From assembly GCA_019873645.1 (NCBI GenBank), contig JAIOAX010000031.1, positions 1 through 55,651 on the forward strand: a DNA stretch of 55,651 nt. Direction: 5' to 3'. A program made the translations under genes and the position numbers. Position 1 is the stretch's first letter, and every line of letters starts with the position of its first letter. The notes beneath the pieces were generated by a model. The model was not told where the DNA came from. It made no database searches and was given only the letters and a program-made list of their open reading frames with translations. Source of the DNA: Chloroflexota bacterium. Its GTDB lineage: Bacteria; Chloroflexota; Anaerolineae; B4-G1; SLSP01. This document shows, in pieces, positions 8,495 through 17,126 of this stretch.

Positions 8495-9262
8495 ATGTCA
8501 GGTCATAGCCATTGGCAAACCATTCGTCGTAAGAAAGAGGCGAATGATGCGAAGCGTGGCGCGGTCTTTACCAAGATGGCACGCGAGATTGTGATCGCGG
8601 TGCGCGAAGGCGGGGGCGGCGACCCCGATTCCAATATCCGCTTGCGCATGGCGCTGGAAAAAGCGCGCGGGCTGGGCATGCCCAAGGATAACATCGAGCG
8701 CGCCATCCGCCGGGGCACAGGGGAAGATAAAGAAGGCGCGGATATCGCCGAAATCACCTACGAAGGATACGGTCCCAACGGCGTCGCCATGCTGATTGAT
8801 GTCGTCACCGACAATCGCAACCGCGCCGTGGCCGCGGTGCGGCATGCCCTCAGCCGGGCCGGCGGGACGCTATCCAACCCGGGCGCCGTCGCCTGGCAGT
8901 TCACCCGCAAGGGGGCGATCCATGTCCCCGCAGACGTAGATTTTGATAAGCTCTTCGAAGCCGCTGTGGAAGCCGGCGCCGAGGATGTCATCCAGGGTGA
9001 AGATGAAGATGACCACATCGTCTACACCGATCCGGCGGATCTGCATGCCGTGAGCAGCCATCTGCGTGAGCTGCGCATTCCGGTGGATGACGCCCGGCTG
9101 GTCATGGTGCCCAATAATGAAGTGCAACTCGACGAAAAGAGCGCGGTACAGGTGCTCAAAATGGTCTCGGCGCTGGAAGAACTGGATGACGTCAATCAGG
9201 TGTTCACCAACATGGCGATGACCGAAGAAGCGATCAAAGCCTACGAAGCGGCCATGGCTTAA
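8495..9262 (+). CDS. YebC/PmpR-TACO1 family protein
   Basis: 255 residues starting MSGHSHWQTIRRKKEANDAK, the typical N-terminus of the family, preceded by a strong AGGAGG. Family members are DNA-binding regulators in some bacteria, and recent work links others to translation of difficult (proline-rich) stretches. The gene lies before ruvC and ruvA, an arrangement common in many bacteria (yebC-ruvC-ruvA-ruvB). A hairpin terminator at 9315 suggests it may be transcribed separately from ruvCA here. Length and conservation are normal. Confidence 0.94.
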   Translation: MSGHSHWQTIRRKKEANDAKRGAVFTKMAREIVIAVREGGGGDPDSNIRLRMALEKARGLGMPKDNIERAIRRGTGEDKEGADIAEITYEGYGPNGVAMLIDVVTDNRNRAVAAVRHALSRAGGTLSNPGAVAWQFTRKGAIHVPADVDFDKLFEAAVEAGAEDVIQGEDEDDHIVYTDPADLHAVSSHLRELRIPVDDARLVMVPNNEVQLDEKSAVQVLKMVSALEELDDVNQVFTNMAMTEEAIKAYEAAMA

Positions 9263-9314
9263 TGGCCTGGTTATGAGCACAGCGCGGTTTTACCGACTGA
9301 ACGCGGTGGGTACG

Positions 9315-9333
9315 CCGGCTTCAGCCGGTTTTT
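9315..9333 (+). terminator. Intrinsic terminator after the yebC-like gene
   Basis: CCGGCT pairs with AGCCGG with a 2-base turn (TC), followed by TTTTTG. It lies 53 bp after the stop codon and 29 bp before ruvC. Confidence 0.65.
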
Positions 9334-9361
9334 GATCGTTTCGTAGCAACCGGATGGTTCT

Positions 9362-9853
9362 ATGCGCGTTATCGGCATTGATCCCGGCACAGCCCTCACA
9401 GGCTATGCCGTTGTGGAGGAGGACGGGGCAAACCTGCGTCTGGTGGCTATCGGCGTGGTAGATACACCGACGCGGATATCTCTGCCGGTGCGGCTGCAAC
9501 AGATCTACACGCGCCTGCGGGCGCTGATCACCGAGTATGTCCCGCAGGCTGCGGCCGTCGAGCAACTGTTCTTCAGCCGCAATGCGCGCACGGCGATGGC
9601 AGTCGGCGAGGCGCGTGGTGTCGTGTTGCTGGCGCTCGCCGACGCCGGATTGCCGATTGCCGAATATACGCCGCTGCAGATCAAGCAGGCGGTAACGGGA
9701 TACGGCAGCGCCGAAAAACAGCAGGTGCAGGAAATGGTGCGCTTGCTGCTGGGGTTATCCGACATTCCGCGGCCCGATGACGCTGCCGATGCTGCCGCAA
9801 CGGCAATTTGTCATCTGCACCGCTTTAAGCTGGACGGATTGTTGAACTCCTAG
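9362..9853 (+). CDS. ruvC: Crossover junction endodeoxyribonuclease RuvC
   Basis: 163 residues. It cuts Holliday junctions symmetrically after branch migration by RuvAB. The acidic metal-binding residues are all visible: D7 in GIDPGTALTGY, E67 in AAVEQLFF, and D140 and D143 near RPDDAADAAA. The ATG at 9362 has no clear Shine-Dalgarno sequence. ruvA follows after 9 bases, so the two are surely cotranscribed; ruvB is not in the window. Confidence 0.96.
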   Translation: MRVIGIDPGTALTGYAVVEEDGANLRLVAIGVVDTPTRISLPVRLQQIYTRLRALITEYVPQAAAVEQLFFSRNARTAMAVGEARGVVLLALADAGLPIAEYTPLQIKQAVTGYGSAEKQQVQEMVRLLLGLSDIPRPDDAADAAATAICHLHRFKLDGLLNS

Positions 9854-9862
9854 AGAAACCTC

Positions 9863-10429
9863 ATGATTGCACGCTTGGAAGGTCTGGTGCTGAGCGCCGC
9901 CGACGGTATGGTCATTCTTGATGTCGGCGGGGTGGGCTTTGCCGTTCACACGCCGCTCAGTGTGAGCCTGCCGCCGGGCAAACGTGCGTTGCTCTACACT
10001 TACCTGCATGTCCGCGAGAACGAGCTGACGCTTTACGGCTTTCCCGATCAGGAGCAAAAAGACCTCTTTGAAATGCTGTTGAGCGTTTCGGGGGTTGGAC
10101 CCAAGGCAGCTTTGAGCATCTTGGGCACGCTTTCTCCCGATACTTTGCGCCGTGCCATCCTCAACGGGCAACCCGAAGCCCTTTCGCGCGCGCCTGGGGT
10201 GGGAAAGAAGACCGCCGAAGCTATCGTCCTGCACCTCAAGGACAAGCTCAAGCGGCAAGGCGTCGCAACTATCGAGTTTGCCGAGGATGACGCCGACATC
10301 ATTGCCGCATTGACGACGCTGGGTTTCAGCATTGTCGAGGCCCAGCGCGCCTTGCAGCAACTCCCCCGTGATGAGAAACTCTCTCTGGATGAAAAAATCC
10401 GGCGGGCGCTGTCGCTGCTTGGCCGGTGA
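9863..10429 (+). CDS. ruvA: Holliday junction branch migration protein RuvA
   Basis: 188 residues. The N-terminal OB fold (MIARLEGLVLSAADGMVILD) is followed by the helix-hairpin-helix region (LLSVSGVGPKAALSILG and RAPGVGKKTAEAIVLHLKD) and a small C-terminal RuvB-binding domain (about 140-188). It binds four-way junctions as a tetramer and recruits RuvB. It lies directly after ruvC. Downstream is a gene-free stretch with the 26-bp tandem array; no ruvB follows, unlike the common ruvCAB order. Confidence 0.96.
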   Translation: MIARLEGLVLSAADGMVILDVGGVGFAVHTPLSVSLPPGKRALLYTYLHVRENELTLYGFPDQEQKDLFEMLLSVSGVGPKAALSILGTLSPDTLRRAILNGQPEALSRAPGVGKKTAEAIVLHLKDKLKRQGVATIEFAEDDADIIAALTTLGFSIVEAQRALQQLPRDEKLSLDEKIRRALSLLGR

Positions 10430-10496
10430 GGTTGTCGGGGTGGCGTTAGTCGGGTAGTACACCGTAGCCGAAATCTTGCACTGGCTGGCGAGGCCT

Positions 10497-10721
10497 GAAG
10501 CGGATCGTCAGATGCGAGGCTTGAAGCGGATCGTCAGATGCGAGGCTTGAAGCGGATCGTCAGATGCGAGGCTTGAAGCGGATCGTCAGATGCGAGGCTT
10601 GAAGCGGATCGTCAGATGCGAGGCTTGAAGCGGATCGTCAGATGCGAGGCTTGAAGCGGATCGTCAGATGCGAGGCTTGAAGCGGATCGTCAGATGCGAG
10701 GCTTGAAGCGGATCGTCAGAT
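10497..10721. repeat. Perfect 26-bp tandem array, about 8.7 copies
   Basis: Unit starts at 10497 and recurs every 26 bp (10523, 10549, 10575, 10601, 10627, 10653, 10679, 10705). It starts GAAGCGGATCGTCAGATGCG and ends AGGCTT. Eight units are identical; the ninth breaks off at 10721. A degenerate fragment (GCGAGGCCTGAAG) precedes the array. There are no spacers, so this is not a CRISPR. Units join in the small dyad GCTTGAAGC, repeated every 26 bp. Confidence 0.95.
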
Positions 10722-10743
10722 CCGCGGTTTTCGAAGACCGCGC

Positions 10744-10761
10744 GGGGAACTGGCGTTCCCC
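10744..10761 (+). terminator. Hairpin after the 26-bp array, possible ruvCA terminator
   Basis: GGGGAAC pairs with GTTCCCC around TGGC, followed by only three T residues. A second dyad, CGCGGT/ACCGCG (10723-10742), lies just before it. It could end the ruvCA transcript, but the T-tract is weak. Confidence 0.4.
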
Positions 10762-10800
10762 TTTGAGCAATGAGAGAGCGATTTAACCGCGAAGTTATTT

Positions 10801-11889
10801 GTGCCGCCGTGTAGTAGTTATTCAATGCTCTGGATTCTCCGGCAACGTTGCTTGCAGTCCCGCCTGGCACGCTGCGTGTTGAGCGTGTTGTTATTATCAA
10901 CCCTGTTGTCGGCATGCCTGCCTCCGCAGCTTCCCCGCGTGGTCAAAATCGGTCTGGTTGCGCCGTTTGAGGGACGCTACCGCTATGTGGGGTATGATGC
11001 CATCTACGCGGCGCGTCTGGCCGTGCGGGAGATCAATGCGGCCGGGGGCGTCGCCGGGTGGATGCTGGAATTGACGGCCTACGACGACCGCGCCGATCCC
11101 GAGATGGCACGCACGGCAGCGCGCAACCTTATCACCGATCCCGATGTGATAGCAGTCATCGGGCATTACCGGCAGGCCAGCACCCTTGCGGCGCGCGCAC
11201 TCTACGCCGAGGCGGGGATGCCATTGCTCGTGGTGGGGACGTGGCTTACGCCGACCACGACGCCGGTGTGGTTCATGTTACCTGCGCCGGAACAGGCGGC
11301 GACGACGCTGCTTTCCGTTGTCCCCTTGACCAACACAACCGTAACTGTTTGGGGCGACGGGGCGCTGGCAGCGGCACTGAACGACGCCCTGCGTGGGCAC
11401 AGTTCACCGCCGGCCATGGCGTTCCCCGATGTGGTCTTCAGTACGCTGCCGCCGGTCGAGGCGGCAACGCGGCTGGCAGCCTGGCGGGCGGCGGGATGGG
11501 ACGGCACATTGATCGGCGATATGGAGCTGGCCGCCTCAGAATTTGTGGCCGTCGCCGGCGCCGCCGGAGAAGGCGCGCTTTTCGTCACCCCGTATCGCCT
11601 GCCACAAGATGACCCGGCATTGGCAGCATGGCGAACAGCCTATCGCGCCGTGGGGCCGCATGTCCCTGAACCGGGCGTATATGCCCGGGCAACCTACGAC
11701 GCGGTTTACGCGCTTGCCGGGGCGCTGGCGGCTGCCATAGGGACTGAGGGACGCCCTTCGCGGGCCGGCGTGTGGACCAATGGCCCGGGTGCAGCATGGG
11801 ATACGACAGGCTACCGAAATGACATGCCGCTGTACGTATATGTCTGGGAGCAGGGAAAGGGGCCGAGAAGAATAAACGGTAGACAGTAG
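10801..11889 (+). CDS. Periplasmic-binding-type (Leu/Ile/Val-like) lipoprotein
   Basis: 362 residues from a GTG; an in-frame ATG at 10825 is an equally possible start. The N-terminus is a lipoprotein signal with lipobox LLSAC (Cys about residue 39). The rest matches the type-1 periplasmic binding fold of branched-chain amino-acid receptors (Peripla_BP_6): KIGLVAPFEGRYRYVGYDA, AVREINAAGGV and DPEMARTAARNLITDPDVIA. The gene stands alone with no ABC permease or ATPase beside it, so it may be an orphan receptor or sensor; the ligand is unknown. The gene ends in a GTAGACA heptamer array. Confidence 0.8.
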   Translation: MPPCSSYSMLWILRQRCLQSRLARCVLSVLLLSTLLSACLPPQLPRVVKIGLVAPFEGRYRYVGYDAIYAARLAVREINAAGGVAGWMLELTAYDDRADPEMARTAARNLITDPDVIAVIGHYRQASTLAARALYAEAGMPLLVVGTWLTPTTTPVWFMLPAPEQAATTLLSVVPLTNTTVTVWGDGALAAALNDALRGHSSPPAMAFPDVVFSTLPPVEAATRLAAWRAAGWDGTLIGDMELAASEFVAVAGAAGEGALFVTPYRLPQDDPALAAWRTAYRAVGPHVPEPGVYARATYDAVYALAGALAAAIGTEGRPSRAGVWTNGPGAAWDTTGYRNDMPLYVYVWEQGKGPRRINGRQ

Positions 11890-11936
11890 ACAGGGTAGAC
11901 AATCCCGTCTACCGTCTACTTACTACCGTCTACTGT
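11879..11936. repeat. Heptamer array with inverted halves between convergent genes
   Basis: GTAGACA units run into GTCTACC units of the opposite sense; GGTAGAC (11894-11900) and GTCTACC (11907-11913) form a 7-bp stem around AATCCC. The array ends in GTTTTT, three bases before the convergent alcohol dehydrogenase gene. Placement suggests it may end both transcripts. Confidence 0.65.
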
Positions 11937-11938
11937 TT

Positions 11939-13093
11939 TTACAACGCCCGACTCAGGATGCCGCGCAATTCTGCGGTGATCAACGGGATGGGGTTGCCCT
12001 TCATACTGCTGGAGGCTTGCGCCTTTTCGATGATCGTCGGAAAAGCAGCCGCCGTGACGCCATACGTCGCCAGACCGGGGACCTTGAGCGCGGCACACAA
12101 CTCCTGCACCCAGGCCACGCCATCCTCGGCTTCGGCCTCCCATTCGCCGGTGAGAATGACGGCGACATCATCGTAACGCTCCAGGGCCGGATGTTCCGGT
12201 TCGCGCGCCCGCAAGGCGCGCACGTTGGCCTCCATCACATACGGCAACAATCGCCCGCACAAGGCCCCATGCGGCGCGTCGAACATCCCCCCCAACACCC
12301 CCGCCAGCCCGTGAACCGCGCCAAGTTTGGCGTTCGTCAGCGCCAGCCCGCCGAACAGACTGACCAGCGCCATATCCTCGCGCGCTTCCGCGTCGCGGCC
12401 GTTTGTGTATGCCCGGTGCAACGAATGGGCCGCGCGCATCAATCCCTCGCGGCAAAAGGTGTCGGTCAGCGGGTTGGCCTGGCGCGAGACATAAGGTTCC
12501 AATACCTGCGTGAGGGCATCCAGGCCGGTGCTGGCCGTAAGCGCCGGCGGCATCGAATGGGTCAGTTGGGGGTCTACCACGGCCATGCGCGGGAGCATTA
12601 AGGGACTGCGCAGGCTGACCTTCACGTGATGCTCTGGCGAAGCCAGCACGGCGTTGGCAGTCACTTCCGCGCCGGTGCCGGCGGTTGTGGGGATGGCAAT
12701 ACAGGGCGCGGCTGGCTGTTTGAGCGGCTGCCCGCGTCCGATGACTTCCAGGTAGTCAAGGGGGACACCGCCGTTCGTCAACAGCGCGGCGATGGCTTTG
12801 CCGGCATCTATCACGCTGCCCCCGCCGATGCCGATGACCAGGTCGCAGTCGGCGGCGCGCGCTTGCTCGACGCCGGCGTTGACCAGATCGGTCGTCGGTT
12901 CGCCGGTGACGCCAAAGGTTTCCGCCGCCACGCCAACGGCTTGCAGTCCCTCCAAAACCGGCGCGGCCCGCTCGTGGCTGCGTCCGGTGACGACCAGCGC
13001 CCGACGGCCCAACGCCGCCGCAATGGCGCCGACCTCCTTGACCACCCCGGCGCCGAATACAATCCGTGAGGCGGTGACAAACTCAAAGCGCAT
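11939..13093 (-). CDS. Iron-type (group III) alcohol dehydrogenase family protein
   Basis: 384 residues. The nucleotide-binding motif GIGGGSVIDAGKA and the C-terminal HGLAGVLGGMFDAPHG place it in the iron-containing alcohol dehydrogenase/maleylacetate reductase superfamily, NAD(P)-dependent. In FucO the metal is held by one Asp and three His; here Asp is present in TGLDALTQVLEPYVS, but the His of DALTH is Gln. The other two His ligands are intact. That change occurs in a subfamily and may alter the metal or its need. Start ATG at 13093; substrate not predictable. It lies immediately downstream of a vapBC pair on the same strand. Confidence 0.88.
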   Translation of the reverse strand: MRFEFVTASRIVFGAGVVKEVGAIAAALGRRALVVTGRSHERAAPVLEGLQAVGVAAETFGVTGEPTTDLVNAGVEQARAADCDLVIGIGGGSVIDAGKAIAALLTNGGVPLDYLEVIGRGQPLKQPAAPCIAIPTTAGTGAEVTANAVLASPEHHVKVSLRSPLMLPRMAVVDPQLTHSMPPALTASTGLDALTQVLEPYVSRQANPLTDTFCREGLMRAAHSLHRAYTNGRDAEAREDMALVSLFGGLALTNAKLGAVHGLAGVLGGMFDAPHGALCGRLLPYVMEANVRALRAREPEHPALERYDDVAVILTGEWEAEAEDGVAWVQELCAALKVPGLATYGVTAAAFPTIIEKAQASSSMKGNPIPLITAELRGILSRAL

Positions 13094-13108
13094 CTTTATC
13101 CTCCCGTG

Positions 13109-13546
13109 TTAGGCTTCACCCTCACCTATCCAATACACCCAGGTCACACCGAGTTGTTTTGCGCTGTTGGCTAATTTTCGATCGGCCGTCCAGAATGTCA
13201 CGCCCAGCTGTTCTGCAAGAGCCAGGTATTGCGCATCATAAGCCGCCGATTGACACAGCCGTTCTGACCAGCGAAGGGCTAACGCATGCAACGTCGGTGT
13301 GGGCGCAATCAATTTTATATGCAAGTCGGTAAAAGCCGTAACGGCCCGGACGGCTTCCTCAGCAGCGAGGAGGCCAGCAACGGTGGCTTTTCTCAATGCC
13401 GTGATTAACTCATACTCTAGCAATGTGGGCGCAACCAAGGTAACGTCAGTGTCCTGCCACTCCATCATCTTGCGCGTGACTTGGGTGGAATAGGGCAAGG
13501 GAATCAGAATCGCCGTCATGAGATTGGCGTCAACAACAAGGCTCAT
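13109..13546 (-). CDS. vapC: VapC-type PIN-domain toxin
   Basis: 145 residues from the ATG at 13546, which overlaps the antitoxin stop as ATGA; a longer frame starting at 13564 has no support. PIN features: first Asp in VVDANLM, Glu in LLEYELITALRK, then YDAQYLALAEQLG and TADRKLA, giving the acidic Mg-binding set of a single-strand RNase. VapC toxins cleave tRNA or rRNA and are held inactive by the VapB encoded just upstream. Confidence 0.88.
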   Translation of the reverse strand: MSLVVDANLMTAILIPLPYSTQVTRKMMEWQDTDVTLVAPTLLEYELITALRKATVAGLLAAEEAVRAVTAFTDLHIKLIAPTPTLHALALRWSERLCQSAAYDAQYLALAEQLGVTFWTADRKLANSAKQLGVTWVYWIGEGEA

Positions 13547-13857
13547 AGTTCGGTACCACGCCACACAGATTCCATCTGCGCTTCACGTTCGGCGCGAGCT
13601 TCGGTCAGCCAATCACCTTGATAAACGCCCGAACGCGCCTCGATCCTCTGGCGCATATTGACAAGCTCTTGAAGAGCCTTCCTGGCGCGTCGCTTCTGAA
13701 TATCTTCGGCCCGTGAAAGGAGATATTGGTCAACAATGCTGCGCACCACCTCAGAGATGCTGCGCTCTTCCAGATGGGCAATCTCGGCCAAGGCACTGTG
13801 TTGTTCCGGCTCAAGGAGAATCTGAGTTCTCTGCTTCTGCACCACCACAGGTTTCAC
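13543..13857 (-). CDS. vapB: Ribbon-helix-helix antitoxin, VapB-like
   Basis: 104 residues. The N-terminal half (KQRTQILLEPEQHSALAEIA, then ERSISEVVRSIVDQYL) is a CopG/Arc-type ribbon-helix-helix DNA-binding segment; the basic, charged C-terminal half probably wraps the toxin. Its stop overlaps the toxin start by four bases, so expression is translationally coupled. Such antitoxins usually repress their own promoter. The upstream 60 bp contain short TACA-rich repeats but no operator I can define. Confidence 0.82.
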   Translation of the reverse strand: MKPVVVQKQRTQILLEPEQHSALAEIAHLEERSISEVVRSIVDQYLLSRAEDIQKRRARKALQELVNMRQRIEARSGVYQGDWLTEARAEREAQMESVWRGTEL

Positions 13858-13921
13858 CTCCCATGGCTATTATACACCTACATCTACATTTACACCACAA
13901 TTACGCTATGGCAGTCAAAAC

Positions 13922-14230
<309 letters not shown>

Positions 14231-14243
14231 GAGAACCTCCTTG

Positions 14244-14346
14244 TGCGAATCGAGAATTAAGAATCATGAATCGAGAATCATGAATCGAGAATCACAATTA
14301 CGAATTACGAGTCACCAATCCCCAGTTACCGATTACCAATTACTAC
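14244..14346. repeat. Heptamer array drifting from GAATCAT to AATTACG to GATTACC
   Basis: About fourteen 7-bp units between two minus-strand genes. The unit changes along the array (GAATCAT, GAATCGA, AATTACG, AGTCACC, AGTTACC, GATTACC) while the period stays at 7. It fills the whole intergenic space upstream of the LsrG-like gene. Confidence 0.85.
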
Positions 14347-14350
14347 CCCC

Positions 14351-15493
14351 TCAATAATCTGCACGGCGGATGGTGATCTGGAAGCCGTCTTCGATGGGAT
14401 GATCGGCGACCAGGATCAGGTAGCCCCCGCCGCCGGCGCCGGAGAGTTTCCATCCCAGTGCAACATCCCGATACCGGTCAATCAATTGGGCGACCATCGG
14501 CGTCATCATGTTGGGGAACATCGCCACCTGCGCTTCGAGCGAGGCGCGGAAGTATTTGCCGAACGCGCGGATGTCGTGATTGAGGATGGCCTCCCAGCAG
14601 CGGTCCGTCGCCTCGGAGAGCGCCCGGGCGCCTTCACGGGTGATGCGCGTGTCGCTGAGCACGCTGAACCCCGATTCGCGCGGGCCGAGAGGCACCAGGT
14701 ACAGGGCATTTTCGATGAACCGCAGCGTCGCCTCATCCTGGACGCTTTCGATCCGCGAGGGCCAGTATGCGCCTTCGTAGTAAGACTTGTTCAGGCCGGG
14801 GAAAACGATGCCGATGGCGTCCTGCGAGCCGGAAATTTCCTGCGTGCCGGGGGGATTATCGTAGCAGAAGAGAATCTTCGCCAGCTTCTCGTAGTTGTCC
14901 ACAGGCAGGCGCGGCCCCCACAGCTCAATCGCCGCGCGGCGGGTGCTGCTCGCCATGCCGCTGCGCTCGTTGAACTCGACCGTAGGTTCCAGCGAGATCG
15001 TGATCACCGCGCCGGGATAGTGTTTGGAGACAAACGGCTGATCGAGCCAACCGCCGGCAATGTCAATCCGATAAGGGATGCGACATACGCTGCGCAGCGC
15101 CGTCGTGGAGCGCGGCGTCAGACCGGGGTGTGGTTCACGCCGCAACACGCGGTACTCAATGCCGAGTGACTCACATAACTCACGTTTGGCCGGCGTGTTG
15201 CCGTCTTCGTTGACGATGAACATATCGGGCTGGATAGCTTTAAGTTCCTCCACAAAATCCAGGATTCCCGATCCCTGTGAAATAAACGCCTCTTTGACCC
15301 AGGTGACGGATTGCACCATAAACAACCGCTCGGCCTCCGTATTGACCGGCGGACGGCCTTTCAGCTCGGTGATCGTGCGATCCGAGCCTAGCGCCACATA
15401 CAAGTCGCCGTAACTGGCAGCCTCTTTGAAAAACTCCACATGCCCGCTGTGCAACAAATCAAAACATCCGCTGACGAAGACCTTTTTTGGCAT
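14351..15493 (-). CDS. Nucleotidyltransferase - GHMP kinase fusion
   Basis: 380 residues. The N-terminal domain (about 1-135) is a cytidylyltransferase/adenylyltransferase-type Rossmann fold: VSGCFDLLHSGHVEFFKEA carries the HxGH motif, and NTEAERLFMVQSV follows. The C-terminal part (about 140-380) resembles a compact GHMP sugar kinase: RIPYRIDIAGGWLDQP, GSQDAIGIVFPGLN, and the glycine-rich KLSGAGGGGYLIL. The usual motif-2 GLGSS is replaced by GMASST, so kinase activity is not certain. A kinase joined to a nucleotidyltransferase suggests activation of a sugar (phosphorylate, then attach a nucleotide), as in heptose or fucose salvage. The substrate is unknown. Start has GGAGGTCA upstream. Confidence 0.82.
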   Translation of the reverse strand: MPKKVFVSGCFDLLHSGHVEFFKEAASYGDLYVALGSDRTITELKGRPPVNTEAERLFMVQSVTWVKEAFISQGSGILDFVEELKAIQPDMFIVNEDGNTPAKRELCESLGIEYRVLRREPHPGLTPRSTTALRSVCRIPYRIDIAGGWLDQPFVSKHYPGAVITISLEPTVEFNERSGMASSTRRAAIELWGPRLPVDNYEKLAKILFCYDNPPGTQEISGSQDAIGIVFPGLNKSYYEGAYWPSRIESVQDEATLRFIENALYLVPLGPRESGFSVLSDTRITREGARALSEATDRCWEAILNHDIRAFGKYFRASLEAQVAMFPNMMTPMVAQLIDRYRDVALGWKLSGAGGGGYLILVADHPIEDGFQITIRRADY

Positions 15494-15528
15494 AAATCAT
15501 TGACCTCCAGGATGATGCATAAACAGTC

Positions 15529-15642
15529 GTTACGCGGTGCGTTTCTTTGGACAGGACTGACAGGATGAAAAAGCTCCTGCAAAGCCTTATTTAATCCTGA
15601 AAATCCTGTTAATCCCTGTCAGAAAATGGCAAAGTACGTAAC
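15529..15642. repeat. Dispersed GTTACGC element, copy 2 of 3
   Basis: 114 bp, from GTTACGCGGTGCG to AAAGTACGTAAC. The sequence flanking its left end (ACAGTC) is shared with copy 1. It lies between two minus-strand genes. Confidence 0.75.
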
Positions 15643-15673
15643 GCCTTTCCCGATCATTGGTCCTGTACCCGGT

Positions 15674-17008
15674 TTATTGGGCAAACTCGCGGAACACGGC
15701 CAGCGACGGCAACACGTGACCGTCGAAATCGAAGAGGGCCTGATTCTCCCAGGCATTGCCGGATTGTGGGTCCGCCGGATTCCAGCCGCAACCTTTCAGC
15801 CCTAACCACGCCGGTTCCCAATAAAACACCCCGGTCGCCCGCGGCGCGTCTTTCACCACCTGCATCAGGTCTCGCAGCCAGGCCGATTGCCCTTCGACCG
15901 TCGCCGGATAGCCGGGGAGGAGCTGATCCTCACGGGCAATGATGTTGCCGTAGCCATCCTGATTGTCCAACGTGTAGGCGTATGCCGTTTCCACCACAAT
16001 CAATTCTTTGTCGTAGCGCTGCGCCAGATCGGCCAGATTGGCGGCCAGGTCGCTTAAATTGCCGTGCCAGTAACCGTAGAACGACAATCCGATGACATCA
16101 AACTCGACGCCCTCGGCAATGATGTTGTCGAACCACCAACGGTAGAGATCGTTGTCCCCACCCTTATCCAGATGCAGCATAATTTTCACATTGCCCCCTG
16201 CCTCTTGCCCCTTGCCTCCTGCCTCTTGCCCCTTGCCTTCCGCATCCTTCACCCCGGCAATGCCGGCCTTGAGCAGCCCGGCCAGCCGCGCGAACTGGTC
16301 AGCGGAACCGTCCAGCTTGCCCGCATCCCAAAGCATACCGTTGGTGATTTCATTGCCGATTTGCACAATGTCAGGCGGCGTGCCCTGTTCGCGCAACGCC
16401 GTGATGACTTCTTGGGTGTAATCGTACACGGCTGTTTTGAGCTGCGTATCGTCGTAATCCCACCACGCCAGGGGTTTGTGCTGCTTTGCCGGATCGGCCC
16501 ACGTGTCGGAGTAATGGAAGTCCAGCAAGAAGCCCATCCCCGCACGCTTGATGCGCAGGGCCATCCCTTTGACTTTCTCCAGGTTGTTGTAGCCGTTGGC
16601 GGGCGTGTGCCACAACTTGAGCCGGACGTAGTTGACGCCATGATCGGCCAGAATCTCGAAGATGTCTTGCGCCTGCCCGTCGGCATTGTAGAAGACGCCG
16701 CCTTTCGCTTCCACCTGGGGCAGACTGGAGATGTCCACGCCTCTGATGGGCAAAGCCGAGGCGGACAATGTCGGCGTGGCTTCCAAAGTTGCCATATTCA
16801 CCTCCTCTGCCGGTTCTGGGGTTGCGACGGGGGTATTTGTTGAAGATGCTATAGCTTCTGCCGATGGTTCTTGAATGGATGTTGGCGTCGGAGAAGCCGC
16901 GATGGTCTCCGCGGTCGGCTCGTGAACCGCGATGCGTGAACAGGCGCCAATGGTTAAAGCCAGGATAAGCATACCTGTCAAAAACAAGATGGTGATTTTT
17001 CTCGTCAT
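15674..17008 (-). CDS. Secreted GH53 endo-beta-1,4-galactanase, lipoprotein
   Basis: 444 residues from the ATG at 17008. A lipoprotein signal ends at lipobox TIGAC (Cys about 23), followed by a Thr/Pro/Ala/Glu-rich linker (about 25-85) and a GH53 barrel. GH53 signatures: RGVDISSLPQVEAKGG, NYVRLKLWHTP, FHYSDTWADP, acid/base Glu in GNEITNGML and nucleophile Glu in IVVETAYAY. The enzyme cuts type-I arabinogalactan (beta-1,4-galactan) outside the cell. Odd: an insertion of about 15 Gly/Lys/Gln/Glu residues (EGKGQEAGGKGQEAGG), encoded by a heptamer array, sits in a barrel loop before MLHLDKGGDN. No galactoside transporter is adjacent. Confidence 0.9.
   Translation of the reverse strand: MTRKITILFLTGMLILALTIGACSRIAVHEPTAETIAASPTPTSIQEPSAEAIASSTNTPVATPEPAEEVNMATLEATPTLSASALPIRGVDISSLPQVEAKGGVFYNADGQAQDIFEILADHGVNYVRLKLWHTPANGYNNLEKVKGMALRIKRAGMGFLLDFHYSDTWADPAKQHKPLAWWDYDDTQLKTAVYDYTQEVITALREQGTPPDIVQIGNEITNGMLWDAGKLDGSADQFARLAGLLKAGIAGVKDAEGKGQEAGGKGQEAGGNVKIMLHLDKGGDNDLYRWWFDNIIAEGVEFDVIGLSFYGYWHGNLSDLAANLADLAQRYDKELIVVETAYAYTLDNQDGYGNIIAREDQLLPGYPATVEGQSAWLRDLMQVVKDAPRATGVFYWEPAWLGLKGCGWNPADPQSGNAWENQALFDFDGHVLPSLAVFREFAQ
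16192..16243. repeat. In-frame heptamer array inside the GH53 gene
   Basis: Units CCTGCCT, CTTGCCC and CTTGCCT recur with 7-bp period (21-bp higher period) on the plus strand. On the coding (minus) strand they read as repeats of GKGQEAG. Confidence 0.85.
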
Positions 17009-17126
17009 AACTCTATTCAGCAATTACAAAACCCATCCCGCACTGTTGAAACTTACAACATTGCCGCGTTTATCTTTTACCTCAAGTATACACAGCTCTT
17101 ACCTCTGCGCAATCCATAAACAAAAG

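Noticed and set aside
10497..10721. CRISPR array
   Set aside because: Units are directly joined with no variable spacers, and there are no cas genes.
12810..13086. Antisense open frames in the alcohol dehydrogenase and nadE regions
   Set aside because: Shadows of strongly coding minus-strand genes with intact motifs.
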